A DNA stretch of 64,000 nucleotides from Symsagittifera roscoffensis (lineage: Eukaryota > Xenacoelomorpha > Acoela > Convolutidae): contig NC_087065.1 in the NCBI RefSeq assembly GCF_963678635.1, positions 10,315,579 to 10,379,578 on the forward strand, read 5' to 3'. This document shows, in pieces, positions 44,596 to 55,500 of the stretch. The position numbers and the translations under genes were made by a program. Each line of letters starts with the position of its first letter. Position 1 is the first letter of the stretch. The notes below the pieces were generated by a model that worked only from the letters and a program-made list of their open reading frames with translations, searched no databases and had not been told where the DNA came from.

Positions 44596-47500
44596 ATGAG
44601 GCGGAGTAGGGTACCGGTGCTCGAAAAAAGGTCAAGTGGATCAAACACGAAATATAATTCATCGCTGCGCAGAACGACATCAACAGGCCCAAAGATAACA
44701 AAGAAGAACTTTTCAGTTAACATGGTCAGTACGAGGAGTGGCACCGAGAGCAAGACACGAGAAGATGTGGGGGAAAAACAGGTGGAGCCCACAATCGAAA
44801 TCGACCTAGAGACACCAGACCAGAGCGTAGATGAAGTGGAGAAGAGGACAACGGAATCCACACCGATGCCCCACGTGGAAGACCAAAGTCCAAAAACCGT
44901 GGAGTTTTCACGAATAGACGCATTGGAAGACACAACAGGCAATACCCGAGAGACTGTGAAAAACGACTCTCAAGTGAAAAAGACATCCTTCACAGACAAG
45001 TTTGCAATAATGGTCGGACTCAAATCGAAAGAAAACGTGACTGAAGAACCAAAAACAGAAAGAGCACGAACATTTGAATCAGTGAGCACGAAAGCGACAG
45101 AAGCCGGCCAGAATGAGGAACAAGCTAAAGCAGAGGCTACGGCCGAAGAGAAACCGACGGCTGACCATGAAGAGACTACCATTGAGCTGGGCGACTTGTT
45201 GGCGAAATTAAATCAGATCGACAAAAGACTTAAGAACAGTGAAGAAGACAGAGAGGTGATAAAAAAGGAGATAAGATACAACAAGCACGAGTATCTAGAC
45301 AGTTATTTTAACCTAGCTAAGGCAACAGAGGAGAGACTCAAGGAAATGTCAGATAAGGTAGAAGCCACCAATGAAGAACGAGAAAAGAACATCAAAACAG
45401 ACATGCAACAGTTGAAGAACCGATATGATGATGTCAACAGCCAATTAGGGAGCCTGGAAAGGAGAATGGACACAATGAGCAAGAGTCAAGCCGAGAGTTC
45501 GTGTGCAATACAGGCGAAGTTGGATGCAATCTTGAGAGGTTCTACTCCACAAGAAAGACCGGCAGCGGATCGTACGCAAGGCACCAGAGTTGACTTTGTA
45601 GAACCACAAAGGAACAAACGGCAATCGACACCGTTGCCCTTAACCAGGGATGCGATAAGCATAGCACCAACAGCTGCGAAAACAATAATGAAGAATGGAA
45701 CGTCGAATACAACGACTGGTCCGGGAGATGCAACAGCTAACAGCAACACAGGACCAGATGCTATGACATGGGCCAGCACTTGGGAGATGATGAACAGGAC
45801 TCTAGAGGCCTTCGCCACGAGGAACACTGACTCGAGCGACAGGAGAGAGGGAAAAACAAGAAAGACATTCAAGAAGCCAAAAGAATTCAAGGACGACTCC
45901 GATGGATGCATTGACACTTGGGTGGAAGTGATGAGATTACATCTAGAACAAGATAACTTGAGTGACGAAAGACAAGCATGTACAGCCATACTGAGCAACT
46001 TGGAAGGAACGGCATTAAAATGCGTGGTCGCAAAGAAGGAGGAAGAACGCGACACCGCGGACAAGATCTTCGAGATATTGCTGAATCGATTCGGGTCAGG
46101 CATGAAGGGTCACCAAGCGATGATGCGATTTGAAAAGAGAAGGCAGAGGGACGACGAGTCAATAGATCGGTTCCTAGATGACCTCGAGAGCTTGAGAAGG
46201 AGGAGTGACCCAGAGGAGTCGACAAATAGACGGAACTTTAGCATTGCCTCGAAGTTCATCGATGGGGTGAAAAGTGATGACTTAAGGACAATGTTAGCAA
46301 CATACTACACATTGTCGAAGGACAGCGCACCCACCCCAGAAGAAATGAGACAGAAATCAAGAGAATACATGCTGATGAAACCTAAGAAGTACTCATATTC
46401 CGAAAACAGGAACACGCAAGGGGGAAGCCAACCCCAGAAGTCATCATGGTACAAACCTAGAGATGATATGGACAAGCGCAGATCATGCGCGAACTGCGGG
46501 TCAGCGGATCATCATGTGGCTGACTGCACAACGTACAAACAAGGCATGAAGAGCCTAGGTTATGCACCGGATGAAGAGGATATGAGCCAGATGGAGGAAC
46601 ACGAGTACTATAATGGCTTAATCATCAAGATAGGCGCCAGATGCTTCTTCTGTAACCAGGAGGGGCACTTCAGAATGGATTGTCCCTTGTTCTGGGAAGC
46701 GGTCAAGGACCAGAATCACCCCAAACATAAGTTGGCATTAGCGGCGGTGCAGAATCAGCGGAACAGGCAAAACGAGTTTGAATCTAGGAACTTGGGGGCA
46801 CCAAACACCGAATTGCCGACGAAGACAGTGAAAGCTGTTACACATGTTAGCGGTGCGTTAGAGTCCGCGGCCGGAAGCTCTCCAGAGATAAATTATGAGA
46901 AAGCGGCGACGGAAGCAATTGCCAAAGTGAAACAAGATCTGGCTGCGAAAGAAATAGAGCAACGACTAAAGTTGGAGATCGAAAGACAGAATTTTAACGA
47001 AGCATTAACCGGATCGAACTCAATACCAGAGGCTAGAACGGGCTCAATGAAGACCGGGAATTGTAACACCGTGAAAATGGTGACAGGTAAACCTTTTGGA
47101 ATATCGAAAATCGGAGCAAGAATAATGTCGATAATCACAGTGGGCGGACACGAGGTAACCAGAAACTTGAGCGAGCCGAGCGACCAGACGATAATGCACA
47201 TTGACGTGTATGCAGACTACTTGAGTGGAATAAGTCCACAAACGACTTCTAGAGCGCTCAGGGCACTACTCACGAAAGGGGGCAGCAAGTCGGTACGTGT
47301 TGATAATAGGTACACTGAAGCTTATGGTCCACACGAGGTCATGCTAAATATAGATGGAATCAACATCTATACCAAGACGATGATAACATGCGACGAAGAC
47401 CTAATTGGACAAATCTATGTAGGGAAAGATGAATTGAAAGTAAGATCGATTGGACACTGTGCTATGCTTGAAGAAGATGCAATGCACATCGGGACGGAAG

Positions 47501-49458
47501 CAGACGTGACAGGGCACGTGCTAGACATAAATGGCAAAAAGACTCAGTTACGTGGATTACTTGACACGGGAGCAGTCTTGAGCGTCATACCAATCGAAAC
47601 ATGGGAAAAGATGGGCTTTGACAAAGGTGACTTGATAGACTCGAGAATACGGCTGTCAGCTGCAAACAAAGGAGCCCTTCGGGTGTTGGGCAGGACGCCG
47701 ATAATAGCCCTCAATTTGGGGGAACGTAACCTGTGGATGAGCTTCATCGTGGTAGAAAACCTAGATGAATCTGACCAATTCATTTTGGGCAGAGACTTCA
47801 TCAGGAATTTCGACGTAACGATAGATCTAAATAATGCAATGTTCAGGATACGGAACCCGGATAGGAGGTACGCAATCAAACCGGTAAATTTAATAATGGC
47901 AAATGAGAACAAAGCACCGGTATTCTTGAGTAGGAGAGTGAGGTTAAAAGCTAATGAAGCGGCAATCGTAAGCTTGAGGATGAAAAATTATAATGAACTA
48001 AGTGACAACAAGCAAGTGTGTATAGTTCCAAATCCTAATAGTCAAAGCGCTGCTGTTTTAGGAAGATCATTTTCGATAACGAAGAGCGGCCTCTGCGTCA
48101 GTGTCTTGTTGAATACCCTTGATATACCGATCACGATACAGAGAGGGAGGAAGCTGGGATATGCTTTACCGGTTAAAACTCGATATGAAACAATTGAAAA
48201 CTCAAAACAAAATGAAGTTGTTGATTGTCCCAACCACAGGGACAAAATTTGTATCTTGAGACGATTGCAGAGAATAAAAGATTCTTCAGGTCTTATCAAA
48301 TCACTTAAGTCAGAAACGGACGATGGGCTTTCGAGCTGTTCGAACTTTCCAGAGCGACCCACACCAGATGAAATGCAAACTGATAAACCGGTTCTGCCGG
48401 AGATTGAACATTTAAGGGGCAAACTGAAAGATGAACAGCTCGAAGCTATCAAGGACGTACTAGAGCGGAACGAGGAGGTTTTTTCAAGGCATAAGGCGGA
48501 TATCGGGTGTTGTAATTTTGTTGAACATGAAATAGAACTTGAGGAAAACGCGGTACCACACAGGGAGGGGGCGAGGCGCATGACCCCACACAAATCGGAC
48601 GCGTGTAGAAAAGAAATCGAAACGTTACTAGAGTATGACATGATAGAACCATCCAAGTCACCGTGGGCGTGTGGAGTAGTGATGGCCAAAAAGAAAGGCG
48701 ACCAGTTAAGGTTTTGTTGTGACTTTCGATACCTGAACTCCGTCACGGTGAAGGATGCCTATCCCATACCTAGAATTGATGAGAGCCTCTCGAAGTTAGG
48801 TGATGCGAAATTTTTTACGACTCTTGATTTAGGCTCGGCCTTTTGGCAGGTACCATTAAGGAAGCAAGACAGGGACAAGACAGGGTTCGCCTGCGAGTTG
48901 GGTCTGTTTCAATGGAAACGGATGCCGTTTGGACTCTGCAATGCAACAGCCACGTTTCAGCGGCTGATGGCACACGCGTTGATAGGCGTGACGAAGAAGT
49001 ACGGCAACCTGGTAATGTGCTACGTGGACGACGTGGTAATAGCAACGCCAACACTAGAAGACCACATCGAGAGGCTTGACGAGGTGTTCGCGTGCATGAA
49101 AAGATCGGGGCTGAAGTGTAAACCATCAAAGTGCGAGATACTCAAGGACTCGATTAAATACTTGGGCAGGATGGTAGATAAACACGGTATCAGACCTGAC
49201 CCAGACGCCGTGGAAGCAGTCCTAACCTGGAAATCACCGAAGACGGAACACCAGCTGATGAGCTTCCTGGGTTTCGCCAATTATTATAGAGAATTCATCA
49301 AGGGCTATGCGGACAAGGTATACCCGATGCAACAATTAATGAGACATAAGGGCAAGAAGTTCACGTGGAACAACGCGGCAGAAGAGTCATTCCAGAGAAT
49401 AAAGAAATTGAGGCACCAGTACTGGGTATGCCGACTGAGAAGGGGATGTACGTGCTAG
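44596..49458 (+). CDS. Element B Gag-protease-reverse transcriptase polyprotein
   Basis: 1620 codons in one frame. Residues 1-43 form a basic extension before MVSTRSGT (ATG at 44722), which may be the true start. An acidic region and a coiled coil (about 200-310) follow. The capsid-like gag domain is at about 430-580. The CCHC knuckles are CANCGSADHHVADC (631-644) and CFFCNQEGHFRMDC (683-696). The protease has LLDTGA with catalytic Asp990. RT follows (WACGVVMAKKKG near 1358, LDLGSAFWQV, YVDD at 1476-1479, intact). Gag and Pol are fused without a stop, so no frame shift is needed to reach RT. After IKK (about 49410) the frame leaves the RNase H coding frame and stops within 20 codons. Confidence 0.93.
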   Translation: MRRSRVPVLEKRSSGSNTKYNSSLRRTTSTGPKITKKNFSVNMVSTRSGTESKTREDVGEKQVEPTIEIDLETPDQSVDEVEKRTTESTPMPHVEDQSPKTVEFSRIDALEDTTGNTRETVKNDSQVKKTSFTDKFAIMVGLKSKENVTEEPKTERARTFESVSTKATEAGQNEEQAKAEATAEEKPTADHEETTIELGDLLAKLNQIDKRLKNSEEDREVIKKEIRYNKHEYLDSYFNLAKATEERLKEMSDKVEATNEEREKNIKTDMQQLKNRYDDVNSQLGSLERRMDTMSKSQAESSCAIQAKLDAILRGSTPQERPAADRTQGTRVDFVEPQRNKRQSTPLPLTRDAISIAPTAAKTIMKNGTSNTTTGPGDATANSNTGPDAMTWASTWEMMNRTLEAFATRNTDSSDRREGKTRKTFKKPKEFKDDSDGCIDTWVEVMRLHLEQDNLSDERQACTAILSNLEGTALKCVVAKKEEERDTADKIFEILLNRFGSGMKGHQAMMRFEKRRQRDDESIDRFLDDLESLRRRSDPEESTNRRNFSIASKFIDGVKSDDLRTMLATYYTLSKDSAPTPEEMRQKSREYMLMKPKKYSYSENRNTQGGSQPQKSSWYKPRDDMDKRRSCANCGSADHHVADCTTYKQGMKSLGYAPDEEDMSQMEEHEYYNGLIIKIGARCFFCNQEGHFRMDCPLFWEAVKDQNHPKHKLALAAVQNQRNRQNEFESRNLGAPNTELPTKTVKAVTHVSGALESAAGSSPEINYEKAATEAIAKVKQDLAAKEIEQRLKLEIERQNFNEALTGSNSIPEARTGSMKTGNCNTVKMVTGKPFGISKIGARIMSIITVGGHEVTRNLSEPSDQTIMHIDVYADYLSGISPQTTSRALRALLTKGGSKSVRVDNRYTEAYGPHEVMLNIDGINIYTKTMITCDEDLIGQIYVGKDELKVRSIGHCAMLEEDAMHIGTEADVTGHVLDINGKKTQLRGLLDTGAVLSVIPIETWEKMGFDKGDLIDSRIRLSAANKGALRVLGRTPIIALNLGERNLWMSFIVVENLDESDQFILGRDFIRNFDVTIDLNNAMFRIRNPDRRYAIKPVNLIMANENKAPVFLSRRVRLKANEAAIVSLRMKNYNELSDNKQVCIVPNPNSQSAAVLGRSFSITKSGLCVSVLLNTLDIPITIQRGRKLGYALPVKTRYETIENSKQNEVVDCPNHRDKICILRRLQRIKDSSGLIKSLKSETDDGLSSCSNFPERPTPDEMQTDKPVLPEIEHLRGKLKDEQLEAIKDVLERNEEVFSRHKADIGCCNFVEHEIELEENAVPHREGARRMTPHKSDACRKEIETLLEYDMIEPSKSPWACGVVMAKKKGDQLRFCCDFRYLNSVTVKDAYPIPRIDESLSKLGDAKFFTTLDLGSAFWQVPLRKQDRDKTGFACELGLFQWKRMPFGLCNATATFQRLMAHALIGVTKKYGNLVMCYVDDVVIATPTLEDHIERLDEVFACMKRSGLKCKPSKCEILKDSIKYLGRMVDKHGIRPDPDAVEAVLTWKSPKTEHQLMSFLGFANYYREFIKGYADKVYPMQQLMRHKGKKFTWNNAAEESFQRIKKLRHQYWVCRLRRGCTC

Positions 49459-52013
49459 ACACGGATGCGTCAGTAGTTGCTATTTCTGGGATTCTCCATC
49501 AAGAACAAGAATGGAATGGGAAGACAGTCTTGAGACCAATAGCATACGGGAGCAAGGTCCTAAGTGACACAGAAATGAAGTACGGAGCACCGAAAGCAGA
49601 GATGTTCGCGGTGGTCACCTTTGTCGAAAAATACAGAGCATACTTAGGCAGTGAGCCCTTCAAGCTGCGAGTCGACAACCGAGCACTAAGCTGGCTGAAA
49701 ACGTACTCAATGGACCAGAGCTATATTGGGAGGTGGATAGTTCGCTTGGATGGATACAACATGATAATTGAGCACAGAACACGAGATAAACATCAAAATG
49801 CTGACAGCTTGAGTAAGAAGACGGAGTTCTACGAGAGGCAAGAACAAAGAGAGGCGGACAGACCTGAGATCAAAGACGGCTTCTCCTTTATGGACAAAGA
49901 AACGTACGACAGTCTTCCACTCACGAGATGGCTGGACAAATCAGGCAAACCGATTGAAGATCATCCCGAATTGCCGAAAGAGCCTCTTGAAAAGACCATC
50001 TTGAAGAAAAGCAGAGGGATTCCGATAGGAATAATGCTCAAGTCCAAGATCGTGAGGGAAACACTCAAGGCAAAAGGTTATGATCTCATCCAGGTAGAGG
50101 AGGGAACGGTCCGGATAGATGAAGACTTAATGAGGTTGCTTGAGAAACTATCAGATGACAAGCCCGTGATCCAAGGGAAAGGTCAGGAGGCACCGGAACT
50201 AACCATACTTCGGAGAGAAGAAACAGTGAACAATACTGACGTCTCAAAAGGAAGCATCACTGATAGCAAGGAAGTTGTGCGATCACTAGTTGAAAAAATC
50301 CCCGAAAAAATTCTGGAGCAGACAAAAGTCAGGGATAAGAAAGTAACATTCAGAGAAGAAGTTGAACACCTGGGACTAGATCAAGAGTCCGGGGAGTGGT
50401 CCAGATTCATGGAAGAAGACGAAACCGGAGAAGGGAAATTGTCCGGGGAGCGTGAAGAATGGGATGAAGACTCGGATGAGAGCAGCGAAGACCAAGACAG
50501 TCTATGCATGATACTGGCGGAAGAGAAGATAAGACAGCACGACAGGGAATTACAGACGGATCCATCTTCAGGGACGTACAATCTGGAAATACAAGAGGTA
50601 CGAGGTGGTGAAGAGCTCGAGAAAATAGCAGTTTCAAGAAAACCACTAAGGGAACTATCGTGCAACTCAAACGTCAGAACGAATCTGGTACCAGAAGACG
50701 ACATGAAAATCGTGAAAAGGATGATATGTGTGAAACTGAGCGATGACATCCACAACCCTGGTGAGATGAATGGACAGATCATGGCGCTAAAGGAGCACGT
50801 TAAGGCGAGATACAGGCTGTCTGACCTAATAAGGGCCCAGAAGAATGACAAAATGACAAGTAACCTCTCCAAATGGATCCATTCGGGAGTCAAGGAGAAG
50901 GGGGAACTTGAGGAAGACAGCTACAAGATCTTGAGCCAGTTCTACAAAGAAAAGAGAGACTTACTTTATCACACAGCTGAAGGGGTGGTAGCGTGCAAGA
51001 GAAGAGATGAGGAAAAAATATTACACAAACACAACCTCATCATACTACCACAATTGTACCAAACGGAGGTGCTTTTCAGATCACACGACCAGATGGGCCA
51101 CCAGGGGATAGATAAAGTACAACAAAGGATACTTCACAGGTTTGACTGGCCGGGAATGAGAAAAGCTTGCGAGAGATGGGTGAATGCCTGCCTAGCATGC
51201 CTTCAAGTAAAAGACCCAAGGAAGATGAAGTTTCCCCTCAAGTCTGTCGAGAGTTCGGAATTCAATGAAGTGGTGCAGATAGACCATCAGAAAATCTGCA
51301 TGACGGAGTCGGGTTATAACCAAATACTAGTTATAATAGATCACTTCACCAAGTTGGCGGAAGCGGTTCCGTGCCAGACAGCCTCGGCAGAGGAGACATG
51401 TGATCACCTGATAACGCATTTGATATCGCGGTATGGTTGTCCAATGACTTTCCAGTCGGACAACGGCAAGGCTTTTGTGGGGGACTTGACAAAAGAATTG
51501 ATGAAGAGATCACACATTGCTCAAGCACACTCGACGACCTATCATCCACAGACCAATGGGTTGGTAGAGAGACAGAACAGGACACTGGTCAACATGCTCA
51601 GGGTGTACTGCTCGAGATACATGACGGACTGGGACAAATACCTGCCACAGGTAGTAGGAGCCTATAATAGTACTCAGCACTCAACGACGGGTATCAGTCC
51701 TTTCATGATGTTGACAGGCAGGGAAAGGGCAATGCCTATAACATTCTTCTACCCGGAGTACGAGGGGAAGAGGACGTCACCTCAAGCATACGTGAAGGAA
51801 GCGATCAAAAGACAACAAGAGCTAAACGAGCTATGTCGGAGAAACACGGCGCAAGCGCAAATGAGGCAACGCAAGAAATATGACGAAAAGATACTAAGAG
51901 CAAAGCCATACGAAGTGGGCCAATACGTGTGGGTCTTCCAAAATGTCATACCGCCCAAGGGAACAAAGAAACTACTCAAGAAATGGAGAGGACCGTTCAT
52001 GATTACTACTTGA
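49365..52013 (+). CDS. Element B RNase H and integrase, frame-shifted and truncated
   Basis: The homologous frame begins at about 49405 with EAPVLGMPTEKG; the upstream Met at 49365 is only the first in that frame. RNase H has YVLDTDAS (Asp32 and Asp34), RVDNRALSWL and HQNADSLSKK. Integrase has zinc ligands His574, His579, Cys609 and Cys612, and catalytic Asp640, Asp699 and Glu735, a DD35E spacing. The frame ends at WRGPFMITT, so the GPF tail is cut. The acidic linker and macro-like domain that follow in A (about 480 residues) are missing. With respect to A, 7 bases are lost at the RT/RNase H junction, which separates this part from RT. A PPT copy lies at 50385-50397. Confidence 0.9.
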   Translation: MEQRGRRVIPENKEIEAPVLGMPTEKGMYVLDTDASVVAISGILHQEQEWNGKTVLRPIAYGSKVLSDTEMKYGAPKAEMFAVVTFVEKYRAYLGSEPFKLRVDNRALSWLKTYSMDQSYIGRWIVRLDGYNMIIEHRTRDKHQNADSLSKKTEFYERQEQREADRPEIKDGFSFMDKETYDSLPLTRWLDKSGKPIEDHPELPKEPLEKTILKKSRGIPIGIMLKSKIVRETLKAKGYDLIQVEEGTVRIDEDLMRLLEKLSDDKPVIQGKGQEAPELTILRREETVNNTDVSKGSITDSKEVVRSLVEKIPEKILEQTKVRDKKVTFREEVEHLGLDQESGEWSRFMEEDETGEGKLSGEREEWDEDSDESSEDQDSLCMILAEEKIRQHDRELQTDPSSGTYNLEIQEVRGGEELEKIAVSRKPLRELSCNSNVRTNLVPEDDMKIVKRMICVKLSDDIHNPGEMNGQIMALKEHVKARYRLSDLIRAQKNDKMTSNLSKWIHSGVKEKGELEEDSYKILSQFYKEKRDLLYHTAEGVVACKRRDEEKILHKHNLIILPQLYQTEVLFRSHDQMGHQGIDKVQQRILHRFDWPGMRKACERWVNACLACLQVKDPRKMKFPLKSVESSEFNEVVQIDHQKICMTESGYNQILVIIDHFTKLAEAVPCQTASAEETCDHLITHLISRYGCPMTFQSDNGKAFVGDLTKELMKRSHIAQAHSTTYHPQTNGLVERQNRTLVNMLRVYCSRYMTDWDKYLPQVVGAYNSTQHSTTGISPFMMLTGRERAMPITFFYPEYEGKRTSPQAYVKEAIKRQQELNELCRRNTAQAQMRQRKKYDEKILRAKPYEVGQYVWVFQNVIPPKGTKKLLKKWRGPFMITT

Positions 52014-52530
52014 GCATCGCCTGAGTCGGGTACATGGAGGTATCAGGTCGGGGGTGAGGGAGGAGTCTTGAGTTAGGTACTGGGGTGCGGCGCAGGTAAA
52101 GGGATCTTAAGATGTGATTGGCATGACAATTGAATTTTAAAAGAAAGAATTGATGGTGCTAAAACATAAAATGAATCTGCATGTTCTTAAGGGAAATCCA
52201 ATCGAATTGCTTTAAGTGATATGAGAATGATAAGATTTTAACCATATGGGTAGAAGGGGGGTCTCTAGGTTAGGAACGTGACATGCTAAGTTTAATGAGC
52301 TTTCTGTTTTCAGATCAAGTTTGAAAAACAAAGTTGAAAATCCAACTACACTCAAGCGAGTAACAGAAAGAGAGAATCTTGATTGAACACGCGATAATCC
52401 GAATCTACAGCAAGTACTTGCAAGAGAACAGTTCTAGGTAATTCTTGAGTTGGTAAGGTAATTCTTGAGTTGGTAAGGTAATTCTTGAGCTGGTTAACAT
52501 CTACCTACATACATCCCGAAGTTACAAAGA
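52014..52530 (+). promoter_or_regulatory. Element B pol-ORF3 spacer with splice acceptor
   Basis: 517 non-coding bases. GCCTGAGT...GGTATCAGG near 52020-52050 aligns with the bases just after A's pol stop (GGCTGAGT...GGTGTTAGG), so the deletion removed the pol end up to here. TTTCTGTTTTCAG/ATCAAG at 52301-52319 is a 3' splice site (junction after 52313), as in A. ORF3 begins 218 bases later. Confidence 0.7.
52437..52495 (+). repeat. 20-bp tandem repeat before ORF3
   Basis: Three head-to-tail copies of GGTAATTCTTGAGTTGGTAA, the last with GAGCTGG. Each contains one CTTGAG. It lies 36 bases before the ORF3 ATG, in the predicted leader of the spliced message. Confidence 0.9.
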
Positions 52531-55500
52531 ATGGCAGACCGATTCTGGAACTCCGTGCCCGCGGCCCTGAGGAAGCCCACTCTTGATGAGCTATACAGGC
52601 GCCTGAGGGACTTGGACTATACCCAAATAGACGAGAGAATGGCGGTGATGCTGAATGCCATCCTCCAGTTGGAGGACCAGGGTGAGTGCAGGGAGTCTGC
52701 AACGGAGGCTGTTTTGATGATTGGCTACACCACCGAGGGAATATCGAACCAAGAACAGACCAGATGGTTGTCTTGGAATGTGGATGGAGGAGTAAGGGGT
52801 TTTGACTTGGCAAGGAATCCTGGCCTGAATAACAATACCGAATATGGCGCAGGGGAATTCCCACTACCGACTAGGCCAACAGTAAGGTCCACCAGCCAGA
52901 GCTCGAGTGGGGTGCCATCGATGTCACGAATGCAACAGACGACCGAGGCATATCCGGATCTAGGTGTTCTAAAGAAAGAGCTCGAGAAGACGCAGAAGGA
53001 AAGGAATAAGGCGAACCTCGATCGGGATCAGGCAAATCTGGATCGGGAGAAGGTTCAGCTGGAAAGGGACCAGGCGGTCAATGAGCGAGACCAGGCTCTG
53101 AGGTTGCTTGAGATACAAAAAGCTGAGCATCAACAGGAGTTAAGGGTGCGGGAGAACGTCGCGAATCGTGATCAATTGAAGTCGGAGTTGGAAAGGATAG
53201 AACAGCGACAACGCGAGCTTGACGCACAGAAGGGAGCCAGGTCAAACGAACGAGTGGTGACCAGCTCGAGGCCAGAGTCGCGCATGGAGGTGGATGAAGC
53301 TCCCAGGGCTAGAGGACGGTTCAACCTTGACCGCGAGGCCAGAGAACACATGAGTGAAGGGTTGGAGGTCTGGATACCGAATGACGTGACGCCTTCCTTG
53401 CGCAACCTAGAGACACAACCTGTACGTCCCCTGATGGATGTGGTGTTACCAGGATATACCCCAACCTCGACCTCGAGTGGCAGTCAGGTGAGCGGCGCCT
53501 CATCGCGCCTGAAGGAGCTAGGCGAGAAATTGCAGCAGCAGAGTCGTGAAAGATCGACAAGGCCAGAGCTTCCCCCAACTTGGAGGGAACAGCCGGTCAG
53601 GAATGTCGTGATCGCAAGCTATAAGAAGAATACAGAAGGGAACTACCACAGGCACAATCGGCTGGACTGGAGTGCGGAACAGGGAGCCAGGAGGGACTGC
53701 TTCCATGACGCAGCCTGGGTGGAGTATCTAGCGCCACCTCGTGTGCCAGAGGGTGCAGTTCACCTAATTATAGGGGATAGCCTGGTGCGGGTGTTGACCC
53801 AGATACGGTCACATTGGCAGACAGGAGTCTTGAGTTTCGCTGGAGCTGCCACGCCACAGATGTTGGCAACCCTGGACATGCTAGGGATGACCAAAGTTTA
53901 CACAGTGACCCTGATGGTTGGGACCAACGACGTGTCAAGGGGAGAAGCGAGGAAAGTAACGAGGTTGTGCGACAAGATGAGCTGCCTTCTTGAGGAACTG
54001 AGGATCCAGATGGACCCCATCCTGCTGACGGTATGCACGGTCCCCTACAACATGATGTTTGATCAGCACGCCCTAGAGATGAACCAGAAGGTGCGGAGCC
54101 TGAACAAGGTGATCCGAGACATACACCGAAAGAGTGTGCTTCCTCTCAGGCTGTTGGACATAGCAGAACGTATGGAGAAAAAGGGATTCCCTGAAGACAC
54201 CTCAAAAGATGGAATCCATTTCGATAGGCCAAGGGGAGCGGAGTGGCTGAACGACGTCTTCCAGGAACACATAAACACGCTAGAGGCGGACCTGCTGGAG
54301 ACAGCCCAATTCACTTTAGGACCACCTCCCAACCCACCATTCCTTGCCTCGAGGGCCTTGGCTGGTCGTTTGGGAGCGAGAGTTGATACTAGAGACAGTT
54401 CAAGGAGCAATCAGACCCGATTGCAGAGTGCCACGCCAATGGAGTCGGAGGAGGTAGAGTCATCAACACCTCCGGGCTCGGCGATGTCCTCTGTGGTGGT
54501 GGCAGATGGCAGGAGAGAAAAGAAGTCTATGGAGACTGCCCGCTTGAGATATCCTGAGAAGGTGAAGGAACTGGATTTAGAGAGTTTGGAATGCAGACGA
54601 GAGTTGGCGGAAACCCTGGGGATCGAACGAGTGTCGCACGAGGATTTGAATAGACATCATTGCGTAGACTGGTTGAAAGCTCACGAGGCGCACTTCTCGA
54701 GAGCGAAGCTAATGGAGACCACAGACCTGACTGGAATTCCCACAAAAACGATCATGGGACCCATTAACTACAGGCCTCTCAAGCTGTTGGGGAGTCCTGG
54801 ACTTATAATAGAACCTCCCAAGCACCGAACTGGCATCGCCAGGATCAGGTTGGCAACCCCGGCGCAGTTAAAGGTGGTAGACAAGCTACTCAATCCGGGG
54901 GGAATGGAATTGCCTGATGCCGCTTACGAAGGTCCGAAGTTGGCAGAAGATCCCAGGTACGGGAAGCCCTGTGGTGGCACCCAACTGGCCAAAACTCTGG
55001 CAGTTTATGATAGAGCAGATCCAGCTGCTGCAAGAGTAGTCATTGTGGCGGGATCGGACTTCGAAGGAACGTCTCCCAAGTTGTTCTGGCCGGAGACTCT
55101 GGTATACTCCTTGCCAGGAGCCGAATTGAACCAGATGTTGACTCTAGTGGCGGCAATAAAGTCGGAGATGCCCTGTGAACCTGAGCTGCTATTGTTTGCA
55201 GGAATGAATGATCACCTGCACGCGATGGGACTTCTTGAGCGACTGAAGGGCAAGGAGATTCCGACATCAAGGAAGATATGGGAGGCTATTCAGGCGTTAT
55301 TTGCGGCGATGAATGAGGTACAAGAGAACGTAGCCTCGAGATTTGGGTCTAAGACGAAGGTGGTGTTTACCACATCCCCAGGATACGCAAATATGCCACC
55401 CGCCCTACAATTCGTGTACGCGGTCTTGATCCTGATAGCAGAAGGGAGTGAATGGCGGATTCTGATGGCAGCCCCCAATCGAGAGCTGGAGCCATCGAAC

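Noticed and set aside
49395-49460. Programmed frame shift between RT and RNase H in element B
   Set aside because: No usual slippery site, and element A is in one frame here; a 7-base loss explains it better.
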